From contig DOHN01000028.1 of NCBI GenBank assembly GCA_003535195.1, positions 5,300-18,483 of the forward strand: a stretch of DNA of 13,184 bases. Reading direction: 5' to 3'. The notes beneath the pieces are model-generated. The model was not told where the DNA came from and searched no databases. It worked only from the letters and a program-made list of their open reading frames with translations. Both the position numbers and the translations under genes were made by a program. This DNA comes from Ruminiclostridium sp. Its GTDB lineage: Bacteria; Bacillota; Clostridia; DSM-8532. Below are positions 7,288 to 13,184 of the stretch, in pieces (within the stretch, counting starts at the first letter, position 1; each line of letters starts with the position of its first letter).

Positions 7288-8825
7288 AATTTACCTCCTG
7301 TCGCAAGCGTCATCACTTTTTCCTCTGTGGTGCTTTCATCGTTAACAAGTTCGCCGGTCTTATGCCCTTGGTACATGGTCATAACCCTGTCAGACATACC
7401 CAGCAGCTCTTCCATTTCCGATGTTATCATGATAATCGCAGCCCCATTAGCCAATAAATTGTTCATGATAGTATATATTTCAGTTTTAGCACCAACATCT
7501 ACACCTTTTGTAGGCTCATCGAAGATATATATTTTAGCGTTTACTAACACCCATTTTGCTAAAACGATTTTTTGTTGGTTTCCGCCACTGAAATCCATTG
7601 CATTTCTTTTCATCAGCAACGGACGGAGGTTGAGCTTTTTACATATATCTGTCGAAATTTTAGAACGCTTTTTAAGATTAAGGGCTTTCATCTTGCTCTC
7701 GAAACTCTTCAACGATGCCAGGGACACATTTTCCACAACGTCGTGTATAAGTATAAGCCCTTCTTCCTTGCGGTTTTCAGTTAAATAAGCAATACCTGAT
7801 TTAATTCCATTCTTCGGCGAAGTAATATGTTTTTCAACGCCATCAACTATTATCTTTCCCCCAGCCTTCTCATCGGCTCCAGCTAGAGCTCTCGCCATTT
7901 CTGTCCGCCCGGCGCCGATAAGTCCGAATATACCAAGCAACTCACCACGGTTTAAAGAAAAGGAAACGTCTGTAAATTTTAGTCCTGTCAAATGCTCCAC
8001 ATCAAGAATTTTTTCTCTGATCTTATGCTCCCGTGTAGGATATTTTTCCTTAAGTGTACGGCCGACCATCATACTTATTATTTGTTTTTCGGTGACATCC
8101 TTAATATCCATCGTCTCACCAATCTTTTTGCCATCCTTAAGAACAGTGACAACATCACCTACCAGCTTGGCTTCATCTAGTTTATGTGTAATGAAGATTA
8201 TTGAAACCCCATTATTTCTAAGATGCTTCATAAGGTCCAATATCTGATCTATTTCAAATCTGGATAAACTGGCCGTCGGTTCATCCATTATGATCAGCTG
8301 GGCGCCCCGTTCCATAGCACGGGCAATTTCTATTAACTGCTTTTGTCCCATGCTGAGAGCTTCAAACTTTGTATTGATATCAACATCGCAGCCTACTTCG
8401 CTGAGGTAGTGTCTTGCACGGATACGCTGAGCTTTCCAATCAACAATATTCTTTGTGTTTTTAACTAAAATCTCATGGCCCATGAACATGTTTTCGACAA
8501 CACTTAGGCAGCCCACATTACTCAATTCCTGATATATTGCAGCAATACCATGGGCATAAGCATCCTTTATGTCTTTAAAAACAATTTCCTTGCCATTCCA
8601 GAGGAGTTGTCCGTCGTTTGCCTTCTCAACACCAATAATACATTTTATAAGGGTAGATTTCCCTGCACCGTTTTCTCCAAGAATCACGTGTACCTGGCCT
8701 TTTCCAACTTTTATGCTGACATTATCAAGAGCGCGAACACCAGGAAACTGTTTTGATATTCCCCTGAGCTCAAGCAGAGGAACTTCTGGAGAAACGATAC
8801 CTACAACAGATTCATTATCTTGCAT
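7284..8825 (-). CDS. ABC transporter ATPase with two nucleotide-binding domains (RbsA/AraG family)
   Basis: Duplicated ATP-binding subunit of 513 residues, the usual size for carbohydrate importers of this class. Domain 1 has Walker A GENGAGKST (50-58), Q-loop YQE (98-100), signature LSMGQ (157-161), Walker B ending MDEP (180-183) and the switch-region ITH. Domain 2 has a degenerate Walker A GLIGAGRTE (301-309), as in relatives, then signature FSGGNQQ (412-418) and Walker B FDEPTKGVDVG (436-446). It energises import through the following permease. The start is ATG 8825, with GGAGA 8 nt upstream; an in-frame ATG at 8840 lacks a well-placed ribosome site and is judged upstream of the true start. 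The gene follows iolE after 73 nt. Confidence 0.95.
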   Translation of the reverse strand: MQDNESVVGIVSPEVPLLELRGISKQFPGVRALDNVSIKVGKGQVHVILGENGAGKSTLIKCIIGVEKANDGQLLWNGKEIVFKDIKDAYAHGIAAIYQELSNVGCLSVVENMFMGHEILVKNTKNIVDWKAQRIRARHYLSEVGCDVDINTKFEALSMGQKQLIEIARAMERGAQLIIMDEPTASLSRFEIDQILDLMKHLRNNGVSIIFITHKLDEAKLVGDVVTVLKDGKKIGETMDIKDVTEKQIISMMVGRTLKEKYPTREHKIREKILDVEHLTGLKFTDVSFSLNRGELLGIFGLIGAGRTEMARALAGADEKAGGKIIVDGVEKHITSPKNGIKSGIAYLTENRKEEGLILIHDVVENVSLASLKSFESKMKALNLKKRSKISTDICKKLNLRPLLMKRNAMDFSGGNQQKIVLAKWVLVNAKIYIFDEPTKGVDVGAKTEIYTIMNNLLANGAAIIMITSEMEELLGMSDRVMTMYQGHKTGELVNDESTTEEKVMTLATGGKL

Positions 8826-8833
8826 ATGTATTA

Positions 8834-8838
8834 TCTCC
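8834..8838 (-). promoter_or_regulatory. Ribosome binding site deciding the ABC ATPase start
   Basis: GGAGA on the minus strand, 8 nt before ATG 8825. It lies within the first codons of the alternative start at 8840, which has no good site of its own. Confidence 0.65.
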
Positions 8839-8898
8839 ATATCTCTTATATTCTGGTTGTCACATTTATGAACTATTTGATATTTTTTACCAACAAAC

Positions 8899-9810
8899 TT
8901 AAATGCCCGCTATTTCCTTCATGTAATTTCTCGCCATTTTCTGGTAAGTTAGTGCTGAGGGGCTTGGGAAGTACTGCTCTGCCTCAACAATCATCCAGCC
9001 TTCATAGCCTGCATTTGCCAATATGTCCATGATAGGCTTAAAATCGATTCCGCCATCACCTGGTACTGTAAACAGCCCGCATTTTACAGCATTATTGAAA
9101 TCTATATCATATTCACGTACTGCCTCAAGTACAATTTCTCTTACATTTTTGAGATGTATGTACTTAATATGTGGCGCAAAATCAGTAAAGAACTTAATAA
9201 TATCTACTCCGCAAACATGAAGATGGCCTGTATCCGCCAGCAAATATACCAAATTATTGTCTGTGATATTAAGCAATTTAGAAGTTTCCTCATATGTCTC
9301 AACTGCGGTACCGGTATGTACATGGTATACAAGCGTTGCACCCAAAGACTTTACAAACTCACCCGCAACATTTAAACCGTCCCCGAACAATTTCCACCCT
9401 TCTTCGCTCAGCTTTTGTACGCCCTTTTTATCACGGTATTCACGCGGGTCCCAGCAGCGGGATCCAGTGCCCTCAGCTGCAACAATAAACTTTGCTCCGC
9501 AATCAACCATAAATGCAGCCTTCTCTTTAAACATTCCCATGTACTCATCACGCAGTTCAGGGCAGGCAAACATTGTATCGCACCATGCTGATGTAAGTTT
9601 GAGTCCTCTCTTATCCAAGGCACTTAAAAGTGCTTTCTTTTCTTTTGGGAACTTTCGCCCGTATTCGATACCTTTAAACCCTGCCTCTGCTGCCTGATCG
9701 ATAATATCCTCAAAGGAATACCAATCCCCGAGATTTGGGCTGACAACATCATCATTGCACCAGTTTATTGGATGTACTCCCAGGCTTACGTTTCTAAATA
9801 TACTTTTCAT
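8899..9810 (-). CDS. iolE: IolE-like inosose dehydratase (sugar-phosphate isomerase/epimerase TIM barrel)
   Basis: TIM-barrel metalloenzyme of 303 residues, close to the IolE length. IolE dehydrates 2-keto-myo-inositol to 3D-(3,5/4)-trihydroxycyclohexane-1,2-dione, the IolD substrate. Matches to remembered IolE include LGVHPINWCNDD at the N-terminus, LVYHVHTGTAVET, LLADTGH, HIKYIHLKNVR, GLFTVPGDGGIDF and YEGWMIVEAEQ. Probable metal or active-site residues are H163/H165, D193, H219 and E276. It is the first gene of the operon. GGAGGAGG stands 8 nt before the ATG, and a leader of about 245 nt lies upstream. The final-loop signature VPGDGGIDF and the neighbouring iolD favour IolE over the related IolH or IolI proteins of the same fold. 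Confidence 0.88.
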   Translation of the reverse strand: MKSIFRNVSLGVHPINWCNDDVVSPNLGDWYSFEDIIDQAAEAGFKGIEYGRKFPKEKKALLSALDKRGLKLTSAWCDTMFACPELRDEYMGMFKEKAAFMVDCGAKFIVAAEGTGSRCWDPREYRDKKGVQKLSEEGWKLFGDGLNVAGEFVKSLGATLVYHVHTGTAVETYEETSKLLNITDNNLVYLLADTGHLHVCGVDIIKFFTDFAPHIKYIHLKNVREIVLEAVREYDIDFNNAVKCGLFTVPGDGGIDFKPIMDILANAGYEGWMIVEAEQYFPSPSALTYQKMARNYMKEIAGI

Positions 9811-10036
9811 GGCAATAGCCTCCTCCGTAAACTTCTATACTTTAGGTAACATATCATATTCTTTATTCAGCGCAGTTTCTCCAGGAAAATTTTTGGTGAT
9901 TTTTTAATTGGATCAAGGTCTCATCAAAGGCAGTTTCTGTGAGTTCCGGGTTAATTAGCAAACCTCTCTCCCCTCTCATAAGAATGTCCAGTTTTTTTGA
10001 AGTGCTTAGCAAGATGTAAATTTGGATTATAAAATT

Positions 10037-10046
10037 CATGATCATG
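10037..10046. promoter_or_regulatory. Palindrome at the iol transcription start, candidate operator
   Basis: CATGATCATG, a perfect 10-nt palindrome, falls at roughly +10 to +19 of the predicted iol transcript. That position is suited to repression. It is short and could be chance in A+T-rich DNA. Confidence 0.3.
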
Positions 10047-10061
10047 TAATCTTATATTCCA

Positions 10062-10089
10062 ATTATAATACTATTATTTAAATTGTCAA
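10062..10089 (-). promoter_or_regulatory. Sigma-A-type promoter of the iol operon
   Basis: On the minus strand the -35 is TTGACA (10084-10089) and the -10 is TATAAT (10062-10067), both perfect consensus hexamers, with 16 nt between. Transcription should begin near 10055, giving a leader of about 245 nt before iolE. A consensus core promoter in front of catabolic genes implies control by a repressor. Confidence 0.8.
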
Positions 10090-10140
10090 TAACATTAATT
10101 GCTATTTTTTTAATAATATTTTTTATGCGTTTTAATGTTA
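10090..10140. repeat. Inverted repeat TAACATTAA/TTAATGTTA upstream of the iol -35
   Basis: The arms are 9 nt and perfect (10090-10098 and 10132-10140), separated by 33 nt. The proximal arm abuts the -35 hexamer. It may be a pair of half-sites for a regulator; the A+T-rich context weakens the case. Confidence 0.35.
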
Positions 10141-10230
10141 ATTTTTTCACTATCCATAATAATAAATGGAAGTATTTTATTTGAAATGTTTTGAACATGC
10201 CAGCACCATCCGCTAAAAAATAGCAATTAA
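10095..10230. repeat. Distant 16-nt perfect inverted repeat flanking the upstream promoter region
   Basis: TTAATTGCTATTTTTT (10095-10110) recurs as its exact reverse complement at 10215-10230, with centres 120 nt apart. The proximal copy sits just upstream of the -35. A 16-nt exact match is long for chance even in A+T-rich DNA, and could be paired regulator sites or the arms of a stem. Confidence 0.5.
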
Positions 10231-10412
10231 GTAAAGCCGATGGTCCAGGTAAATACAATTTTAATTTTCACATTTTAGGAACAGGTCATTTTTAGAATTG
10301 AATGGTCTGTGCGGATTAAATTTACGCATTGTTTATTATTAATTATGTAAATAATGTTATAAAACAGCAGCGTTTGGCAATATTAATATTAATTCCAAAA
10401 CAGCATTACATT

Positions 10413-10475
10413 CTGTCAAAGCCGGAAGCCCTCTGACATAAAGAGATCTCACTTTCGGCTTTAATAATTTGACAG
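10413..10475 (-). terminator. Hairpin after the LacI-family regulator gene, possible weak terminator
   Basis: AAAGCCGGAAG (10418-10428) pairs with CTTTCGGCTTT (10452-10462), with one G-T wobble. A further perfect outer pair CTGTCAAA/TTTGACAG (10413-10420 and 10468-10475) shares the AAA. It lies about 80-140 nt beyond the regulator stop. There is no T-run on the minus-strand 3' side, so termination would be inefficient or the hairpin has another role. Confidence 0.45.
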
Positions 10476-10553
10476 TCTTAGTTTTACCTTTGGGATAGAT
10501 TTACCTTCCCCGGTAGTAGTGCGTATACAAGTTTATTTATATGGGTCCGGAAC

Positions 10554-11570
10554 TTATTCGCTTTTATCAGCATACTTTAAAGATGCGCCCTTGATAAGCT
10601 CAACCGGTGTAAGGATCCTTTCAGTGTGCGAATCATCGCCTTCGATCCTTTGCATCAGCTTATTCATAAGCGTGTTGGCCTGATGGACGATATTCGTATC
10701 AATAGTCGTTAATGCCGGAATACATATCTTAGCAAGCTCGCTATTATCAAAGCCAATGATTCCAATATCATCCGGAACACTAACGCCTATGCTGTACAAC
10801 GCCTTTAGAACCGTTGCCGCAACTCTGTCATTGGCACATATAAAAGCCTCCGGCATTTGTGTTATGCTTTTTAATTGCTTTGCTATATATTCATGACTGA
10901 ATTCATTCTCCGGTAAAAAATTCGTAACCAGCCATTCCGGAAGTATTTTTAGCCCAAAAGAATTTACCGCGCCCATAAAGCCCATGTATCGTTCCAAATA
11001 GCCCATGCAATTTTGGGGATTTCCAATAAAACCCATATGCTTGTAACCATTTTTTATTAGGTGATCTACGGCTTTATAAATGCCTGCTATATTTTCTTCA
11101 ATTACACAATCTGTATATTTGTTATAGTAATAAAAGCCTGAAGTAATAATGGGTATATTGCAATCGAGTATGCTCTGGGTAACGTTTAAATCAAGGTCGC
11201 CCAAAATAATAACACCTTTAATGTGGTTTTTCCTAAAAAGCGTCAAAAGCTCATTTCCATCAGTATTAAGATTTAGAGTATTGTATATAAGCAAGCTGTA
11301 ACCATTGGCTCTTGCCTGCGATTCAATGGCATATTGCAGCTTCATGTAGAAGTAAGTATCTGACAGGTTATCAGGTGTGGATACGATGCATATATTTTTC
11401 GTATCATTCGTTTTCTTTTCAGTTTTATACCCCATCTCTCTCGCAACTTCCAGAACTTTCTTCTTTGTTTCCTTTTTCACTCCAGGCATATCCCTCAATG
11501 CCATAGAGACTGTATTGGAGGAAATATTCAACTGATCCGATATATCTTTTAGTGTTACCTGTTTTCTCAT
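10554..11570 (-). CDS. LacI-family transcriptional regulator
   Basis: DNA-binding regulator of 338 residues. The N-terminal helix-turn-helix VTLKDISDQLNISSNTVSMA (residues 5-24) is classic LacI family, followed by RDMPGVKKETKKKVLEVAREMGY. The effector domain (about 60-335) has sugar-binding-protein landmarks: KGVIILGD, PIITSGFYYY, HMGFIGNP, AFICANDRVAATVLKALYSIG and DIGIIGFDNSEL. The segment joining the two domains is short (KTEKKTNDTKN) and lacks the usual hinge pattern PNxxARxL, which in relatives inserts into the operator centre. An AGGGG ribosome site lies 7 nt before the ATG. It is encoded immediately upstream of the iol operon on the same strand but after its own promoter, and is the likely inositol-responsive repressor. 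The effector cannot be read from sequence. Confidence 0.92.
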   Translation of the reverse strand: MRKQVTLKDISDQLNISSNTVSMALRDMPGVKKETKKKVLEVAREMGYKTEKKTNDTKNICIVSTPDNLSDTYFYMKLQYAIESQARANGYSLLIYNTLNLNTDGNELLTLFRKNHIKGVIILGDLDLNVTQSILDCNIPIITSGFYYYNKYTDCVIEENIAGIYKAVDHLIKNGYKHMGFIGNPQNCMGYLERYMGFMGAVNSFGLKILPEWLVTNFLPENEFSHEYIAKQLKSITQMPEAFICANDRVAATVLKALYSIGVSVPDDIGIIGFDNSELAKICIPALTTIDTNIVHQANTLMNKLMQRIEGDDSHTERILTPVELIKGASLKYADKSE

Positions 11571-11600
11571 AGTACAACCCCTGTTAGTATAATTATGTTT

Positions 11601-11626
11601 AATATTATTTTATCATAAATAATATT
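11601..11626. promoter_or_regulatory. Inverted repeat at the lacI promoter, candidate autoregulatory operator
   Basis: AATATTATTT (11601-11610) and AAATAATATT (11617-11626) are perfect 10-nt arms with a 6-nt spacer. On the minus strand the spacer region spells an extended -10 TGATAAAAT, so a regulator bound here would block the lacI promoter. The -35 is poor (about ATACAA). The sequence is entirely A/T except one base, so chance is a real alternative. Confidence 0.35.
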
Positions 11627-11854
11627 ATTTGTATAGTAGCCTGCAATTTTTAATCTTGCCGATTATATAGCAACATTTGATACTAATTTTTGCTGTAACA
11701 GCTCCACTCTTGCATATTAGAATACCGCCCTCATAAAATAGTAAATAATATTGAACTTATTTAGGAATAGTTGTTATGCTAAATTAATAAAAAATTAACC
11801 AGTAATGTTTTTGCTCTATAAAGTTCTCCGACAAAAGACATACTATAAAAAAAT

Positions 11855-11928
11855 TTAGTGAATTTAACAATTTAAATACCTTACAATCCTACCGGATTTC
11901 CGATTTTTGGAAAATCAAGATTCACTAA
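11855..11928. repeat. Inverted-repeat structure of 74 nt upstream of the asd promoter
   Basis: TTAGTGAAT (11855-11863) and ATTCACTAA (11920-11928) are perfect 9-nt arms. Between them is an inner stem built from GATTTCC and GGAAAATC with a T-rich loop. On the minus strand the outer 3' arm is followed within one base by seven T residues, giving terminator-like geometry with a weak stem. Confidence 0.4.
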
Positions 11929-11935
11929 TTTTATG

Positions 11936-11964
11936 TTGAACTCAAAAATTATATCCCTTATAAT
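11936..11964 (+). promoter_or_regulatory. Sigma-A-type promoter of asd
   Basis: The -35 is TTGAAC (11936-11941) and the -10 a perfect TATAAT (11959-11964), with an ideal 17-nt spacer. Transcription should begin near 11971, leaving a leader of about 168 nt before asd. Confidence 0.7.
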
Positions 11965-11970
11965 TGAATT

Positions 11971-12138
11971 TATATTTAAAGCCTTGATCTACTTTTAAAG
12001 ATAAAAATATAGATCCTACTTATTAAAGTTCCAAGGAATTTTCAGTTAATTTATGGATGTTAGTCGAAAAATCCGAGGTTTGTAACTGGAAGACATCTGA
12101 TTTAAACCTCACAAAAATATTATACGAGGAGCATTATC
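11971..12138 (+). ncRNA. Structured 5' leader of asd, possible cis-regulatory RNA
   Basis: Possible nested stems are CCTTG/CAAGG (11982-11986 and 12032-12036) enclosing GATCTA/TAGATC (11986-11991 and 12010-12015). A separate stem GAGGTTT/AAACCTC (12075-12081 and 12104-12110) stands shortly before the GAGGAG ribosome site. I do not recognise a lysine riboswitch or the T-box AGGGTGG motif, so no known class is assigned. Confidence 0.3.
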
Positions 12139-13184
12139 ATGTCAAATAAATTGAAGGTCGGTATTGTCGGCGGCACAGGAATGGTAGGGCAAAGATTTGT
12201 ATCCCTTCTGAAAGACCATCCATGGTTTGAAGTCACCACCATTGCCGCCAGCTCCAATTCTGCCGGCAAAACCTATGAGGAAGCCGCCTCAAGCAGATGG
12301 AAACTGGCATCCCCAATGCCCGGTTCTGTCAAGAATATTGTTGTAAAAGACGCGTCTTTGGTCAATGATGTGGCATCCGAGGTGGATTTCATCTTCTGCG
12401 CCGTGGATATGAAAAAGGACGAAATTAAAGCTCTCGAAGAGGCCTACGCCAAAACGGGAACTCCTGTAGTCTCCAATAACTCAGCTCATCGTTGGACACC
12501 CGATGTTCCCATGGTCATTCCTGAAATTAATCCGGAGCACCTCAGGATCATTGAATACCAGCGGAAACGCCTGGGAACCTCCAGGGGATTCATTGCCGTA
12601 AAACCCAACTGCTCCATTCAGAGCTATGTTCCCGCATTAAGCGCATTGAAAGCCTATAAGCCTTCTAAAGTAGTGGCTTGCACCTATCAGGCCATCTCGG
12701 GAGCCGGCAAGACCTTTAAGGAATGGCCCGAAATGATAGACAATGTCATTCCCTTTATAGGCGGCGAGGAAGAAAAAAGCGAGCAGGAGCCTTTAAGAAT
12801 CTGGGGTTCCATTGAAAACGGGGCGATTATAAAGGCCTCTTCCCCCATTATTACCACCCAGTGCATCAGAGTGCCGGTAAGCGATGGTCATATGGCCGCC
12901 ACCTTCGTATCCTTTGAAAAGAAACCGGCCAGAGATGAAATGATCTCTCTATGGAAGAACTTTAAGGGCCGCCCTCAGGAGCTTAATCTCCCCAGTGCCC
13001 CCAAACAGTTCATCACCTATTTCGAAGAGGACAACAGGCCCCAGACCCGCCTGGACAGAGAACTCGAGAACGGCATGGGCGTCAGCATCGGGCGGCTTCG
13101 TGAGGATACTTTATATGACTATAAATTTGTGAGTCTTTCTCACAATACTCTGAGGGGTGCGGCAGGAGGAGCCGTCTTAATCGC
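12139..13184 (+). CDS. asd: Aspartate-semialdehyde dehydrogenase, archaeal/fungal type (C-terminus cut by window edge)
   Basis: Cytoplasmic NADPH-dependent enzyme that reduces aspartyl phosphate to aspartate semialdehyde, the branch point to lysine, threonine and methionine. It begins with MSNKLKVGIVGGTGMVGQRF, a Rossmann GGTGMVG nucleotide-binding loop. The KPNCSIQS motif places the catalytic cysteine at C158. Substrate-domain segments RVPVSDGH and SIGRLRED follow, and the family ending SHNTLRGAAGGAVLI is reached at the window edge. 348 residues are present, so about a dozen are missing. The SRWK and long EYQRKRLGTSRGF segments place it in the archaeal/fungal branch of the family rather than the usual bacterial one. 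GAGGAG lies 7 nt before the ATG. Codons are visibly richer in G and C (many GCC, CCC, ACC) than in the iol genes. Confidence 0.95.
   Translation, partial: MSNKLKVGIVGGTGMVGQRFVSLLKDHPWFEVTTIAASSNSAGKTYEEAASSRWKLASPMPGSVKNIVVKDASLVNDVASEVDFIFCAVDMKKDEIKALEEAYAKTGTPVVSNNSAHRWTPDVPMVIPEINPEHLRIIEYQRKRLGTSRGFIAVKPNCSIQSYVPALSALKAYKPSKVVACTYQAISGAGKTFKEWPEMIDNVIPFIGGEEEKSEQEPLRIWGSIENGAIIKASSPIITTQCIRVPVSDGHMAATFVSFEKKPARDEMISLWKNFKGRPQELNLPSAPKQFITYFEEDNRPQTRLDRELENGMGVSIGRLREDTLYDYKFVSLSHNTLRGAAGGAVLI

Larger units (their letters stand above)
9811..10553. other. A+T-rich regulatory region between the regulator gene and the iol operon
   Basis: About 740 nt without a convincing gene. From left to right it holds the iolE leader (9811 to about 10055), a strong minus-strand promoter (10062-10089), inverted repeats around and upstream of that promoter, an imperfect inverted repeat ACAGGTCATT/AATGGTCTGT (10281-10290 and 10301-10310), a featureless A+T-rich part (about 10311-10412), and a hairpin just after the regulator gene (10413-10475). 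Two small open frames on the minus strand (9863-10045 and 10052-10258) lack ribosome sites and family features and are not called as genes. Confidence 0.6.
11571..12138. other. Divergent intergenic region between the LacI-family gene and asd
   Basis: This A+T-rich stretch of 568 nt has no supported gene. It contains the lacI-side inverted repeat (11601-11626), a short odd palindrome GCTGT-A-ACAGC (11692-11702), a 74-nt inverted-repeat structure (11855-11928), the asd promoter (11936-11964), and a leader with several possible stems. From about 11703 to 11850 I see nothing beyond a weak TTGAAC-18 nt-TATGCT promoter-like pair on the plus strand. Confidence 0.55.

Noticed and set aside
9997..10012. 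TTGAAGTGCTTAGCAA, resembling a catabolite-repression (cre) or LacI-type operator
   Set aside because: The centre is GC rather than CG, and several cre consensus positions are missed. Only the outer bases are symmetric.
9863..10045. Minus-strand open frame of 60 codons in the iolE leader
   Set aside because: No ribosome site before its ATG, no recognisable domain, and it starts almost at the predicted transcript start. Kept only as a remark on the leader.
10052..10258. Minus-strand open frame of 68 codons across the iol promoter
   Set aside because: It covers the promoter itself, has no convincing ribosome site and encodes low-complexity A+T-driven residues.
11971..12138. Lysine riboswitch or T-box in the asd leader
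   Set aside because: No AGGGTGG T-box sequence and no lysine-riboswitch core motifs that I recognise by eye.
1..13184. CRISPR array, tRNA or rRNA genes, insertion sequences
   Set aside because: No regularly spaced repeats, tRNA-like cloverleaf, rRNA sequence or transposase-like protein was found on either strand by eye.

Overview
The window looks like chromosomal DNA from a low-GC Gram-positive bacterium, most likely a clostridial Firmicute. The signs are strong GGAGG-type ribosome binding sites before nearly every gene, a lipoprotein signal on the ABC binding protein, A+T-rich intergenic DNA, and genes closest in motif to Firmicutes inositol (iol) genes. This assignment is inferred from style and motifs only.

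Positions 1-9810 are a long minus-strand gene run. In transcription order it encodes an IolE-like inosose dehydratase, a sugar-type ABC ATPase, its permease, an IolG-like Gfo/Idh/MocA dehydrogenase, an ABC substrate-binding lipoprotein, a PIG-L/LmbE-family deacetylase, a zinc-dependent medium-chain dehydrogenase, an IolB/KduI-family isomerase and the first 378 residues of IolD, which runs off the left edge. Gaps are short or overlapping and all genes share one strand, so this reads as one operon. A very good promoter (TTGACA-16 nt-TATAAT) lies at 10062-10089, leaving a leader of about 245 nt before the first gene. Uptake would use the ABC transporter. Oxidation (IolG), dehydration (IolE), ring hydrolysis (IolD) and isomerisation (IolB) would then follow the standard myo-inositol route. 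The later steps (IolC kinase, IolJ aldolase, IolA) are not in the window. The deacetylase and the zinc dehydrogenase are not part of the textbook pathway. They suggest that the real substrate may be a modified inositol, or that a side branch exists.

Positions 9811-10553 are an A+T-rich regulatory region with the promoter, several inverted repeats and a hairpin. A minus-strand LacI-family regulator (10554-11570) follows. Its DNA-binding domain is normal but its hinge is short and atypical. It is the obvious candidate regulator of the iol genes.

Positions 11571-12138 are a second A+T-rich intergenic region holding an inverted repeat at the lacI promoter, a 74-nt inverted-repeat structure, and a plus-strand promoter with a structured leader of about 168 nt. 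This leads into asd (aspartate-semialdehyde dehydrogenase, archaeal/fungal type), which starts at 12139 and is cut by the right edge about a dozen residues before its expected end. asd belongs to amino-acid biosynthesis and is unrelated to the inositol genes, so it probably marks the edge of the catabolic locus.

No tRNA, rRNA, CRISPR array or transposase gene was seen.
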